A DNA stretch of 58,976 nt, taken from the NCBI GenBank assembly GCA_002327845.1, contig DCUP01000011.1, positions 21,892 to 80,867 on the forward strand. Reading direction: 5' to 3'. A program made the position numbers and the translations under genes. The notes beneath the pieces were generated by a model. The model did not search any database. It was not told the origin of the DNA and saw only the letters and a program-made list of their open reading frames with translations. Of the stretch, positions 7,870 through 15,732 are shown piece by piece. The stretch's first letter is position 1, and each line of letters begins with the position of its first letter. The stretch is from Patescibacteria group bacterium UBA2211 (GTDB taxonomy: Bacteria > Patescibacteriota > Minisyncoccia > Minisyncoccales > Minisyncoccaceae).

Positions 7870-8655
7870 TTATCTAGAAAATAATCTGAATGCCCATCCA
7901 AACAAACTAAATCCTTTTTGAGATTCTCTAAGCGCATTTTCGATAGCTAGATTGGCTTGTTCGATAACTTGAATCTGTTCAGCTAATACTTGCTGATCAG
8001 CCTGATTAGTAATCTGGCTCATGGTCTGATTTAATTGCTGAATCTGCTCTCTGTTTTGTTCAACTATTTTTGCAGTATTTTTTATTTCTCCATAATTAGG
8101 ACCTACAAAAAACTTAACAAATCCACTACGATTTTGAACTTTTTCTAAACTCTCTTCTATTCTTACTTGATTTTGATTTTGAGCTTGAGCAATAATTCTT
8201 ATTTGCTCTCCAATTCCCCCATTTCTTTCAGCAACTTGAAGCATTTCTTGAACTGCATTAGATACTTGACTTCTTCTTTGTTGAGCATCTTCAGAACCAA
8301 ATTGAGCCTGAATACCATTCCCATCCTGTCCGCTTTGAGTATTATTTACTTGATTCTGATTTTGAACCTGATTTCCACTTCCAGTTCCATCTTGCAATTG
8401 TTCCTGTGTTTGTTCTTGCAATTGTTCCTGTGCTTGTAATCCGTTACCTGAATCGCCTTGATTTACATTATTACCACTTTGAATTTGATTATTGGTTTCT
8501 GTTTGAACTTGAGTTGTTACTCCTTGATTTACAACCTGCGTCTGTTGTTGAACTTGATTCCCCGTAGATCCTTGACTATTTTGAGCTGCATAAACATTGC
8601 CAGTTAAAATAAGAACTGCTGACATAGAAATCACTGCTAAAAATTGTTTTTTCAT
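7870..8655 (-). CDS. Secreted Gln/Asn-rich coiled protein (261 aa)
   Basis: A clear Sec signal peptide (MKKQFLAVISMSAVLILTGNVYA) should be cut after the AYA-like VYA. Residues 24-120 are low-complexity, built from Q, N, G, T and S with frequent V-Q-N-Q steps. The second half is predicted helical and still Q-rich (VQNRSGFVKFFVGPNYGEIKN..., then IVEQNREQIQQLNQTM), ending in an aromatic GFSLFGWAFRLFSR tail. I infer an exported or surface-attached fibre-like protein. Proteins of this style occur in other CPR genomes, but I cannot name a family. Confidence 0.85.
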   Translation of the reverse strand: MKKQFLAVISMSAVLILTGNVYAAQNSQGSTGNQVQQQTQVVNQGVTTQVQTETNNQIQSGNNVNQGDSGNGLQAQEQLQEQTQEQLQDGTGSGNQVQNQNQVNNTQSGQDGNGIQAQFGSEDAQQRRSQVSNAVQEMLQVAERNGGIGEQIRIIAQAQNQNQVRIEESLEKVQNRSGFVKFFVGPNYGEIKNTAKIVEQNREQIQQLNQTMSQITNQADQQVLAEQIQVIEQANLAIENALRESQKGFSLFGWAFRLFSR

Positions 8656-8748
8656 ATAATTTTTATATTATTATATTAATTATTTTAATATTCTCTTAAA
8701 ATTATATTAACAATTAATAAAAGACATGTAAATACAATCTTCATTGTG

Positions 8749-8822
8749 CGGGCTCGACCGGACTCGAACCGGCAGTCTCCTCCGTGACAGGGAGGCGCGA
8801 TAACCAATTTCGCTACGGGCCC
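8749..8822 (-). tRNA. tRNA-Asp (GTC)
   Basis: The anticodon stem CCTCC/GGAGG has loop CTGTCAC (anticodon GTC). Canonical T-loop TTCGAGT and discriminator G73, as expected for Asp. The acceptor stem GGGCCCG / CGAGCCC contains a C5-A68 mismatch. CCA is not encoded. Confidence 0.93.
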
Positions 8823-8837
8823 ATGTATTTATTTGTG

Positions 8838-8909
8838 TGCCAGGGATGGGGATCGAACCCATGACAACTCGCTTATGAAACGAGTGCTCTACCACTGAGC
8901 TACTCTGGC
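8838..8909 (-). tRNA. tRNA-Met or tRNA-Ile2 (CAT), elongator type
   Basis: Loop TTCATAA on stem CTCGT/GCGAG gives anticodon CAT. G1-C72 is paired and the D-arm (AGCTC...GAGC) and T-loop TTCGATC are canonical, so it is an elongator-type tRNA. Whether it is Met or lysidine-modified Ile cannot be decided by eye. The acceptor has one A6-C67 mismatch. Confidence 0.88.
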
Positions 8910-8936
8910 CTGGCTCATGCGTTTCAAATAAAAATG

Positions 8937-9007
8937 TTGCGGTTCCTAGAATTGCACTAGGGTCTCCAGCTTATGAGACTGGCGAGGTACTACTCCTCTA
9001 AACCGCT
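8937..9007 (-). tRNA. Aberrant tRNA-Met-like gene (CAT), possible initiator
   Basis: It folds as a cloverleaf: acceptor GCGGTT/AACCGC (positions 2-7/66-71), D-stem GAGG/CCTC, anticodon stem CCAGT/GCTGG with loop CTCATAA, T-stem CCTAG/CTAGG. Position 1 is A opposite A72, and the D-stem has A11-U24; both are initiator-like. It lacks the three consecutive G-C pairs in the anticodon stem that are typical of initiators. The T-loop is TGCAATT instead of TTCNANN, and the D-loop (AGTAGTA) has no GG pair. It may be a divergent initiator tRNA, a decaying copy, or a specialised tRNA-like RNA. Confidence 0.65.
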
Positions 9008-9059
9008 ATATAAAGTATACTAACAAAAAGTAGAATAAAATCAAGGGGAAAGATTAAAT

Positions 9060-9095
9060 AAAAAAGCCTCTTAGTAGAATACTTTTGGCTTTTAA
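9060..9095 (-). terminator. Terminator of the 147-aa gene
   Basis: Minus-strand stem AAAAGCC / GGCTTTT with an inner AGTA-TTC-TACT hairpin, followed by a T-run. Confidence 0.7.
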
Positions 9096-9099
9096 AAAA

Positions 9100-9543
9100 T
9101 TAAACATTTTCTAGTCCGACAAAACTTCCCTGACAGGAATGTTCCAGAACGAACGGAGACTTCAAGTCGTCACCAATTTCAATTGATGATCCAAGAGCCA
9201 TAATTGACGGCAGAGCTCTGATATTTTTGTGCTGATTAAGCACAGTAAGAAGCTCTTGCAAATCGACAACTTCGTATCCCTCGTTCCTGAGACAATGCAA
9301 GTCCCTTTCTAGGCCCGAAGAACCAAATACTGGCCTATGTCTTATTTCAACAATTTTGGCAGCAATTCGTTCCTTGCCTGACTTCCTTGAAGGAAAATTC
9401 GTCGAAGTAATAAACGGCGATACTTCGTCGTAATGCCTTATTTTTAAAAGATCCTCAATTAAGGCATTGTGATTGACGACTGTAGGATAATCATCCTTAT
9501 CAAGAGACATCCCTTTAATAGTTTTTACCATTATCGAATACAC
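9100..9543 (-). CDS. Hypothetical protein (147 aa), accessory cassette
   Basis: No family recognised. A soluble protein with no signal peptide. A central segment reads IVEIRHRPVFGSSGLERDLHCL, followed by alternating strand-helix segments and a hydrophobic stretch (LPSIMALGSSIEIG). The start is a GTG, supported by GGGAGG 6 nt upstream. A TTGACT-16-TACTAT promoter and a terminator frame the gene. It is visibly richer in G+C than its neighbours, consistent with an acquired cassette. Confidence 0.7.
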   Translation of the reverse strand: MYSIMVKTIKGMSLDKDDYPTVVNHNALIEDLLKIRHYDEVSPFITSTNFPSRKSGKERIAAKIVEIRHRPVFGSSGLERDLHCLRNEGYEVVDLQELLTVLNQHKNIRALPSIMALGSSIEIGDDLKSPFVLEHSCQGSFVGLENV

Positions 9544-9574
9544 AATTCACCTCCCACATAATAGTGGTGGCTAG

Positions 9575-9602
9575 ATAGTAGCAAAAAATAGATATTAGTC
9601 AA
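9575..9602 (-). promoter_or_regulatory. Promoter of the 147-aa gene
   Basis: TTGACT (9597-9602), 16-nt spacer, TACTAT (9575-9580). A CCAC-TATTAT-GTGG hairpin lies between the transcription start and the GGGAGG ribosome site and partly overlaps it. Confidence 0.6.
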
Positions 9603-9609
9603 TCAATCT

Positions 9610-10122
9610 TCAATTCTCTTCGGTTATAACACCGAACTTAATTAAAGAATCTTCAAAGGTTGAATATAGTTTATCTAGCTCATCAATTTCTGGCATATAT
9701 CCTGGCTTTTTCTTCATCTCTTCAGCTATTTCGGCTAATCTTTTTAAATTATCTCTATTAGGAGTTTCTTCATTTTCAACCATTTCCAAAAGAGTATTAC
9801 CTTTATAATTAAATCTTTTTAATAACTCGTAAAACAAAACTTCTGTTTGCAAAATAGCTCTCTTGTAGTTTTTATCATTTAAAAGAGCGGATATTTCTTT
9901 TGCTCTATTTGAAAAAGATTTTGGCGGAGCAAATTTCTGAAAACTCAAAAAATCCAAAGTTCTTCTTTTTATATCATTAGTAATTGTTCCATCTTTAACA
10001 CTATAATAGACAATAGCATATATAAAAAGAACGGAAATAGTTAAAGCAACTATCTTGAAAGGAAGTAGGAATTGTGAAAAATCTGTTGATTCGAAAAATA
10101 ATGTAATATCATTTATTGTCAT
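9610..10122 (-). CDS. Membrane-anchored hypothetical protein (170 aa)
   Basis: One N-terminal transmembrane helix (roughly residues 18-40, ALTISVLFIYAIVYYSV) is followed by a soluble, helical, acidic/basic domain of about 125 residues ending at ITEEN. The start ATG at 10122 (MTINDITLFF) is preferred to an upstream TTG. It overlaps the gatA stop by 14 nt, so the gene is translated from the gatC-gatA transcript. Function unknown; the arrangement suggests a membrane-tethered helical adaptor. Confidence 0.75.
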   Translation of the reverse strand: MTINDITLFFESTDFSQFLLPFKIVALTISVLFIYAIVYYSVKDGTITNDIKRRTLDFLSFQKFAPPKSFSNRAKEISALLNDKNYKRAILQTEVLFYELLKRFNYKGNTLLEMVENEETPNRDNLKRLAEIAEEMKKKPGYMPEIDELDKLYSTFEDSLIKFGVITEEN

Positions 10123-11539
10123 ATTTTTTCTCAAATAACGAAGCAATACTTAATAATTTCTCTTCTTCAAATGGAGCTCCAATCAAATGCATTCCTATTG
10201 GTAATCCTGACTGAGATTTTCCACAAGGAATAGATATCGCTGGAAGTCCGGCCAAATTAACAGAAACAGTATAAATATCTGATAAATACATAGACATTGG
10301 ATCATCTGACTTCTCCCCTATTTTAAAAGGCAAACAAGGAGCAGTTGGTCCAATAATAACATCTACTTTTTCAAAAGCTTTTTCAAAGTCTTGCTTAATT
10401 AGTGTCCTAGCTTTTAAAGCTCTCTTATAGTATGCATCATAATATCCAGAAGACAAGGTATATGTTCCAAGCATTATTCTTTTTTTAACTTCTTTTCCAA
10501 ATCCTGCTGTTCTATTTTTTAAATAAATATCAATAATTTTTTCTGCCTCCTCATCTTTAATTGTTTTTCCATATCTTAATCCATCAAAACGGGCCAAGTT
10601 CGCACTAGCTTCTGCTGGAGCAATGATGTAATAACAGGCCAATGCATATTCACTCATCGGCAAACTAATATCTACAATTTCTGCTCCCAACTCTTTATAA
10701 ATATTAATAGCTTCTTTGATTGATTTTTCAACTTCCCCATCCAAGCCTTTAGCAAAATATTCTTTAGGAACTCCGATTCTTAACTTGCTTAAATTATTTT
10801 TCTTCTCTAAGTTAACACTAGTTGAATCCATTGGATCGCTTCCCTTAATAGCATCAAAAACAATTTTAGCATCATCAATATTTTTAGTTAATGGTCCGAT
10901 TTGATCTAATGAAGAAGCAAAAGCAATTAACCCATATCTTGAAACAGTTCCGTAGGTTGGTTTTAATCCAGTAATACCACAGAAAGAGGCTGGTTGCCTA
11001 ATAGAACCGCCCGTATCTGAACCTAGGGCATAAATACACATATCAGCAGCTACTGCCGCAGCTGAACCACCAGAAGAACCACCAGGGACCCTTTCTAAGT
11101 CACGAGGATTCTTGGTGGTAAAAAATGCTGAATTCTCACAAGAAGAACCCATAGCAAATTCATCAAGATTAGTTTTTCCCAAAAACACTGCCCCCATCTT
11201 TTCTAATTTTTCAATCACAGTTGCATTATATGTTGCAATGTAGTTTTCTAAAAACTTAGAACTGGCAGTACATTTAATATCTTTAATTAAAATATTATCC
11301 TTAATGGCGCATGGTATACCAGTTAAAGGATATATCTCTTTATTCTTAATCATTTTATCAGCCCTTTCTGCTTGTTTTAAGGCTATTTCCTCGATGACAG
11401 TGATATAGGCTTTGATTTCTTTGTCCTTCTCTTTAATTTTATTTAAAAAAGCCTTCGTTAATTCAACTGAAGTAAAATCTCTATTTTTTAATCCTTCACT
11501 GGCTTCTATTATTGTTAATTTTGTTAAATCAATCTTCAT
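10109..11539 (-). CDS. gatA: Aspartyl/glutamyl-tRNA amidotransferase subunit A
   Basis: GatA is the glutaminase subunit, an amidase-signature enzyme that releases ammonia for GatB. The catalytic Lys lies in AIKDNIL, and the Ser-cisSer-Lys centre lies in the GGSSGGSAAAVAA and GSDTGGSIRQPA motifs. The ATG at 11539 (MKIDLTKLTI) gives 476 residues, near the usual length. It overlaps the gatC stop by 11 nt, indicating translational coupling. An upstream extension to 11593 begins with a non-ATG codon inside gatC and is rejected. Confidence 0.96.
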   Translation of the reverse strand: MKIDLTKLTIIEASEGLKNRDFTSVELTKAFLNKIKEKDKEIKAYITVIEEIALKQAERADKMIKNKEIYPLTGIPCAIKDNILIKDIKCTASSKFLENYIATYNATVIEKLEKMGAVFLGKTNLDEFAMGSSCENSAFFTTKNPRDLERVPGGSSGGSAAAVAADMCIYALGSDTGGSIRQPASFCGITGLKPTYGTVSRYGLIAFASSLDQIGPLTKNIDDAKIVFDAIKGSDPMDSTSVNLEKKNNLSKLRIGVPKEYFAKGLDGEVEKSIKEAINIYKELGAEIVDISLPMSEYALACYYIIAPAEASANLARFDGLRYGKTIKDEEAEKIIDIYLKNRTAGFGKEVKKRIMLGTYTLSSGYYDAYYKRALKARTLIKQDFEKAFEKVDVIIGPTAPCLPFKIGEKSDDPMSMYLSDIYTVSVNLAGLPAISIPCGKSQSGLPIGMHLIGAPFEEEKLLSIASLFEKKYDNK

Positions 11540-11819
11540 TGTAGAGAATTTTCTTAACTTGCATGTAATTATCTTTCTTTCTTGATAGAGCACTTAATAA
11601 GTCTTCAACTTCTTTTTCTTTTGCAATATCCCCCCTGAAAACATTTTCAGTTTTAGAAAGATTAGCGGTCTCAGGAACATCTGAAATATCAAGCTCTTGA
11701 AGCTTTTTTACGTATTCTAAAATAGAAGAAAACTTTTCTCTGATTTCATCTATTTCTTCGTCTTTAATTTCTAAGTACGAAAGTTTAGCAATTTTTCTTA
11801 TTTCTTCCTCTGATATCAT
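11529..11819 (-). CDS. gatC: Aspartyl/glutamyl-tRNA amidotransferase subunit C
   Basis: A small clamp protein holding GatA to GatB. It starts ISEEEIRKIAKLSYLEI, the family signature, and contains the SSILEYVKKLQELDISDVPET helix and linker. The ATG at 11819 gives 96 residues, normal for GatC; a longer TTG-initiated form is less likely. It is the first gene of gatC-gatA-170-aa protein. Confidence 0.93.
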   Translation of the reverse strand: MISEEEIRKIAKLSYLEIKDEEIDEIREKFSSILEYVKKLQELDISDVPETANLSKTENVFRGDIAKEKEVEDLLSALSRKKDNYMQVKKILYNED

Positions 11820-11858
11820 ATGATTAATATATACCAATCCTTACTTTTCAGCAAATAA

Positions 11859-12149
11859 TCAAAATAACACCTTTGCCTTATCCCAAAGAGCTTTAATAGT
11901 AATAGGAACTTCTTTTATTAGATCGCTAAATTCCCTCTCAAATTCTTTTCTCGTTTCTAATCCAATATTCTTTTCTATCCATGGCATCATCTCAACACTG
12001 ATCCAATTTACTGTTATTCCCCAATATTCAGATATCTTAGGAGTGCAATTATCCCAAATATTCTTTATAGAGTCTTTATCAAAAGCGAAACAAGATCCTA
12101 TAGAAAGAAATGAAATTATTAAAACAAGAAAAATAATCCTTTTAAGCAT
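11859..12149 (-). CDS. Small secreted protein (96 aa)
   Basis: An N-terminal signal peptide (LKRIIFLVLIISFLSIGSCFA) leaves a mature domain of about 75 residues that is helical and rich in Trp (four Trp spaced over WGITVNWISVEMMPWIEKN and a later LWDKAK). One Cys remains in the mature part. It starts 1 nt after the gltX stop, so it is co-transcribed. Function unknown. Confidence 0.75.
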   Translation of the reverse strand: MLKRIIFLVLIISFLSIGSCFAFDKDSIKNIWDNCTPKISEYWGITVNWISVEMMPWIEKNIGLETRKEFEREFSDLIKEVPITIKALWDKAKVLF

Positions 12150-12150
12150 G

Positions 12151-13671
12151 TTATTTTAATTTTTTAATTGCTTGCTCAATTCTTATTATTGTTTTTTCTT
12201 TTCCTAAGACAAAAGCTATTTCCATTGGTCCAGCAGAATTCTTTTTACCAGATAAAGCAGCTCTTAACGGCCATAATAAATTACCCCTATTTGTAAGTTT
12301 ATTTGCCTCCTCCATTAATTCTTTTTCTAGATTTTGTTTATTAAATTCGATATTAGAAATTATATCTTTTGATTTATTTAATGAATCAATAATTTCTTGA
12401 TTGCTCATTTCTTTCCATTTTAATAATTCTGTAGGATAGTCTAATTCTTTCAAAAAACAAAAATCGATTAATTCTACAATTTCTGAAAGTTTTTTAAGTC
12501 TCTCGTGATATAAGGCAACCATCTTTTCAATTTCTTCAAGATGTATTTCTTCTCCTGTTTCAATAATTGAATATTTTTCAACAGCAATTTCTCTGATTAA
12601 ATTAGCTCTAATTAAATAAGGAACGCATTCTTTGGTTAGGTCGAAAAGAGATTTTTTACGAATATAAAAACCATTAATCCAATCTAGTTTCTCGACATTA
12701 AAAATAGCAGCAGACTTTTGTATTTTTTCAATCGAGAAATCGGCAATCAGTTCGTCAAGCGAATAAATTTCTTTTTCTGTTCCTGGATTCCATCCCAAGA
12801 AAGCAATGAAATTTAATATTGCTTCTGGTAAATAACCATCATCTTTATAATCAATTAATGATGTTTTACTGGTTCTCTTAGAAAGCTTCTTTTTATCAGT
12901 TCCCAGTATTAATGATAAATGGGCATACTTTGGTTCTTCAAATCCTAAAGCACGAATAATTAAAATCTGTTTAGGAGTATTGGGAATATGATCTTCACCA
13001 CGAATAACATGAGTAATTTCCATCTCAACATCATCAACTGCACAAGTGAAATTAAACAGAGCCGTATCTAGGTCTTTAGCTAAAACAAAATCACCCATTG
13101 TTTCGGTGCTGACCTCAATCTCCCCCCTAATTAAATCATTAAAAGAAACCTTAGTGTCGGTAGGAGTTCTAAAACGAATAACTGAAGGTCTCCCTTCTTT
13201 TAAATATTTTTCCACTGTTTCTTTAGGCAAATCCCTACAAGCTCCTCTATAAACCGGAGATTCGCCAATCGACATTAAATATTGTTTTTGAGCCTCTACT
13301 TCTTCTTTAGAGCAGAAACAATAGTAGGCATGGCCATCCGCCAACATTTGTTCTAAATATTTTCTATATATTTTTGTTCTTTCACTCTGTCTATACGGAG
13401 AATGCTCTCCAATGTAATTCGAAGAATTAACGACTGGACCTTCATCCCAATTAATTCCCATCCAATTCAAACCCATTAATAATTCATCTTCCCATTCTTT
13501 TTTTGATCTCTCTAAATCAGTATCTTCGATTCTTAAAATAAACGTTCCTTTATTTTTTCTTGCAAAAAGAAAAGGAAATAAAGCGGTTCTAATTGTTCCA
13601 ATATGAAGATGCCCAGTTGGAGATGGAGCAAATCTTGTTCTTATTCTTTTTTCTTCTTTTTTAGCTATCAT
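12151..13671 (-). CDS. gltX: Glutamyl-tRNA synthetase, probably non-discriminating
   Basis: A class I synthetase of 506 residues. The HIGH motif is present as GHLHIGT near residue 20 and KMSKS as KKLSKRTS. The zinc-type region has the CFC pair followed by a later Cys before RDL. As GatCAB is encoded and no glutaminyl-tRNA synthetase is seen here, I infer that it also charges tRNA(Gln) with Glu for amidation. It follows murG by 1 nt. Confidence 0.95.
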   Translation of the reverse strand: MIAKKEEKRIRTRFAPSPTGHLHIGTIRTALFPFLFARKNKGTFILRIEDTDLERSKKEWEDELLMGLNWMGINWDEGPVVNSSNYIGEHSPYRQSERTKIYRKYLEQMLADGHAYYCFCSKEEVEAQKQYLMSIGESPVYRGACRDLPKETVEKYLKEGRPSVIRFRTPTDTKVSFNDLIRGEIEVSTETMGDFVLAKDLDTALFNFTCAVDDVEMEITHVIRGEDHIPNTPKQILIIRALGFEEPKYAHLSLILGTDKKKLSKRTSKTSLIDYKDDGYLPEAILNFIAFLGWNPGTEKEIYSLDELIADFSIEKIQKSAAIFNVEKLDWINGFYIRKKSLFDLTKECVPYLIRANLIREIAVEKYSIIETGEEIHLEEIEKMVALYHERLKKLSEIVELIDFCFLKELDYPTELLKWKEMSNQEIIDSLNKSKDIISNIEFNKQNLEKELMEEANKLTNRGNLLWPLRAALSGKKNSAGPMEIAFVLGKEKTIIRIEQAIKKLK

Positions 13672-13672
13672 A

Positions 13673-14791
13673 TTATTCTATAAAATCTAAAACATATCTA
13701 GCTATAATAACTGCAGCATATGGTTTAGAAAATAATTCTGCTGCTTTTGACATTGATTCTTTATCTTCTTTGACAACTTCTTTCAATTTTTCAAAAAAGA
13801 AATGAGGGGTAAAGTTTCCCTCTTCTAAAACCAGACAAGCTCCATTCCTAGCATAAGAATAAGCATTTCTAACCTGATGGTTTTGAGCGGACCCAGGAAG
13901 GGGTATTAGAATACTAGGCTTTTTCAAAAGAGCTATTTCAAAAATTGTTCCCGCTCCTGATCTTGCCACAACACATTCAGAAATAGTATATGCAAGAGCT
14001 AATTCTCTATCGTCTAGAAAAAAATAGGGATGATAATATTTTAATAATCCTTCATCAATCATTGCCAAGCTTTCATTTTTTACTCTTTTAAATCCGGCCA
14101 TTCCTGTCTGATGAATAATTTCAAAATCCTGAAGCACATCAACTAAAACTCCCAAAATAACTTCATTTATTTTTTCACTACCCTGTGATCCTCCCAAAAT
14201 TAGTATTACAGGTTTCTCGCCAGTCAAGTTAAATTTAATTTTAGCATCTTCTTTGTTTCCAAGAGCTAAAATACTCCTTACGGGATTACCACTTTCAATT
14301 AATTTTTCTTTAGGAAAATCTTCAATTTCTGAAGTGGGAAAAGAAACAAATATTTTTTCTGATAGTTTACCTCCTATTTTATTAGCCAATCCACCTACGA
14401 CATCTGATTCGTGCATAAAAATTGGAATTCTTAAAATCCATCCAGCAATAATAGCAGGAACAGAACCAAATCCTCCCTTACTCACAATAACATCAGGAGC
14501 TATAAAAAACATTATTATAAAAGCTTGAAAAATTCCAAAAGGAATACCGATTAATAAATCGAAAATATTAGAAAAAACAGATTTGATAGAAAAATACCTT
14601 CTTAATTTTCCAGAAGAAATATAATAAGCATTAATCTTTGCTTGAGGCAAAAAGGTCTTAGAAGTAAAATCAGATGGTCCAATGTATTCCAATTTGAAAT
14701 CAGAACCCCTTTTTCTCATTTCTTCAACAATAGCAATAATGGGAAAAATGTGTCCACCTGTTCCTCCGCCTGTGAATAATATTCTTTTCAT
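13673..14791 (-). CDS. murG: UDP-GlcNAc:lipid I N-acetylglucosaminyltransferase
   Basis: A GT28 enzyme that adds GlcNAc to lipid I to make lipid II. The N-terminal TGGGTGGHIFP loop, HESD, the LGGSQGS loop and the SGAGTIFE...PSILIPLPGSAQNHQ donor-site motifs are all seen. At 372 residues the length is normal. The promoter -10 box (TATATT) ends 6 nt before the ATG, so this is another leaderless start. gltX and the 96-aa gene follow on the same transcript. Confidence 0.96.
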   Translation of the reverse strand: MKRILFTGGGTGGHIFPIIAIVEEMRKRGSDFKLEYIGPSDFTSKTFLPQAKINAYYISSGKLRRYFSIKSVFSNIFDLLIGIPFGIFQAFIIMFFIAPDVIVSKGGFGSVPAIIAGWILRIPIFMHESDVVGGLANKIGGKLSEKIFVSFPTSEIEDFPKEKLIESGNPVRSILALGNKEDAKIKFNLTGEKPVILILGGSQGSEKINEVILGVLVDVLQDFEIIHQTGMAGFKRVKNESLAMIDEGLLKYYHPYFFLDDRELALAYTISECVVARSGAGTIFEIALLKKPSILIPLPGSAQNHQVRNAYSYARNGACLVLEEGNFTPHFFFEKLKEVVKEDKESMSKAAELFSKPYAAVIIARYVLDFIE

Positions 14792-14797
14792 ATATTA

Positions 14798-14825
14798 AAT
14801 ATATCATTTTTAGGCTTTTTAACAA
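14798..14825 (-). promoter_or_regulatory. Promoter of murG (leaderless)
   Basis: TTGTTA (14820-14825), 16-nt spacer, TATATT (14798-14803), then 6 nt to the ATG. No Shine-Dalgarno. Confidence 0.65.
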
Positions 14826-14840
14826 GTGTTTATCTTTAAT

Positions 14841-14870
14841 AAAAACAAAACCATTCCGATTGGGTGGTTC
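14841..14870 (-). terminator. Terminator of the sensor-kinase operon
   Basis: Minus-strand hairpin AACCA / TGGTT with an interrupted inner stem, followed by TTGTTTTT. It lies 50 nt behind the 133-aa gene. Confidence 0.55.
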
Positions 14871-14920
14871 TTTTCTACTTATTCTAATTAATTATCAATT
14901 TTTGTCTTAGTTATGATTTT

Positions 14921-15322
14921 TTACTTCTTTTGAGTTATAATTATTACATTATTTTCTGATGCCTCATATAGAAAAAATTTATAATGATCCAAATCGATTT
15001 GATTATTGTTAATAGTTCCTAATCTTATTTCTTTTGAAGACCCCTCAGTAATTATTTCGAATAAAGCTGAAATTTCTCCCTGCCAAACACATTGAACATC
15101 AGGCTTGCAGCGAGAGTCATTAATTTCTTTAAGTTGAATAGATAAATTGTCAGGATAAACAACCTTATTATTTATTTCCATAACGACTAGCCTATCAAAT
15201 TCTACTAATTTTGAATTATTAAATAAGTTCGGCCAAACTAATAAAATTATTCCAAACAACAAAAAGAAAAAAGAAATAATAAGTAGTAACTTTTTATTTT
15301 TTGAAGAATGTTCGAACATCAT
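14921..15322 (-). CDS. Membrane-anchored protein with Cys-pair motif (133 aa)
   Basis: One N-terminal membrane helix (about residues 12-30) and an extracytoplasmic domain. It contains NDSRCKPDVQCVWQGE, a form of the DSRCP..V.C.WAG motif found in small exported proteins of several phyla; the two Cys could form a disulfide. It lies 10 nt behind the response-regulator gene and ends the operon. Role unknown. Confidence 0.75.
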   Translation of the reverse strand: MMFEHSSKNKKLLLIISFFFLLFGIILLVWPNLFNNSKLVEFDRLVVMEINNKVVYPDNLSIQLKEINDSRCKPDVQCVWQGEISALFEIITEGSSKEIRLGTINNNQIDLDHYKFFLYEASENNVIIITQKK

Positions 15323-15332
15323 AATTGATATT

Positions 15333-15728
15333 TTACTTATTGTTTCTCTTTATTGTCTTATTAATAAAATCTAAAACCTCTTTCGGACCACAGTCACGCT
15401 TAAAGACAAAAGCAAATGCTCCCAATTCTTTGTATTTTTTACGATCCTGAGGAGTATCAAGGTTACTAAAAATTATAACAGGAATACCTTTAGTTTTTGG
15501 ATTGCTTTTAACTTTCTTCAAATAATCATATCCTTGTTCTGCCACAACATTTTCTGGTTTAGGAATAATGATATCTAATAATATAATGTCTGGTTTTTCT
15601 GCTTCTGCCATTTTGAGAGCCTCTTCAATATCAAAGGTTGTTATGAACTTATATCCATTTTTTTCAAAAATATAACGATACATCTCTACTAATGCTTTTT
15701 CATCATCGATAAAAAGTATCTTGTTCAT
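15333..15728 (-). CDS. Single-domain response regulator
   Basis: A receiver (REC) domain only, 131 residues. The acidic pair D8-D9, phospho-acceptor D52 (in ILLDII), switch S88 and K110 are in place, so it should be phosphorylatable. There is no DNA-binding output domain. It starts 4 nt after the histidine kinase, its likely partner. Single-domain regulators act by protein contact or phosphorelay. Confidence 0.9.
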   Translation of the reverse strand: MNKILFIDDEKALVEMYRYIFEKNGYKFITTFDIEEALKMAEAEKPDIILLDIIIPKPENVVAEQGYDYLKKVKSNPKTKGIPVIIFSNLDTPQDRKKYKELGAFAFVFKRDCGPKEVLDFINKTIKRNNK

Positions 15729-15732
15729 ATTT

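Noticed and set aside
8707..8895. 62-residue open frame
   Set aside because: It covers tRNA-Asp and tRNA-Met sequence.
8749..9100. tRNA cluster as an integration (att) site for a mobile element
   Set aside because: No integrase and no duplicated tRNA 3' end is seen; the neighbours are small cassettes with normal terminators.
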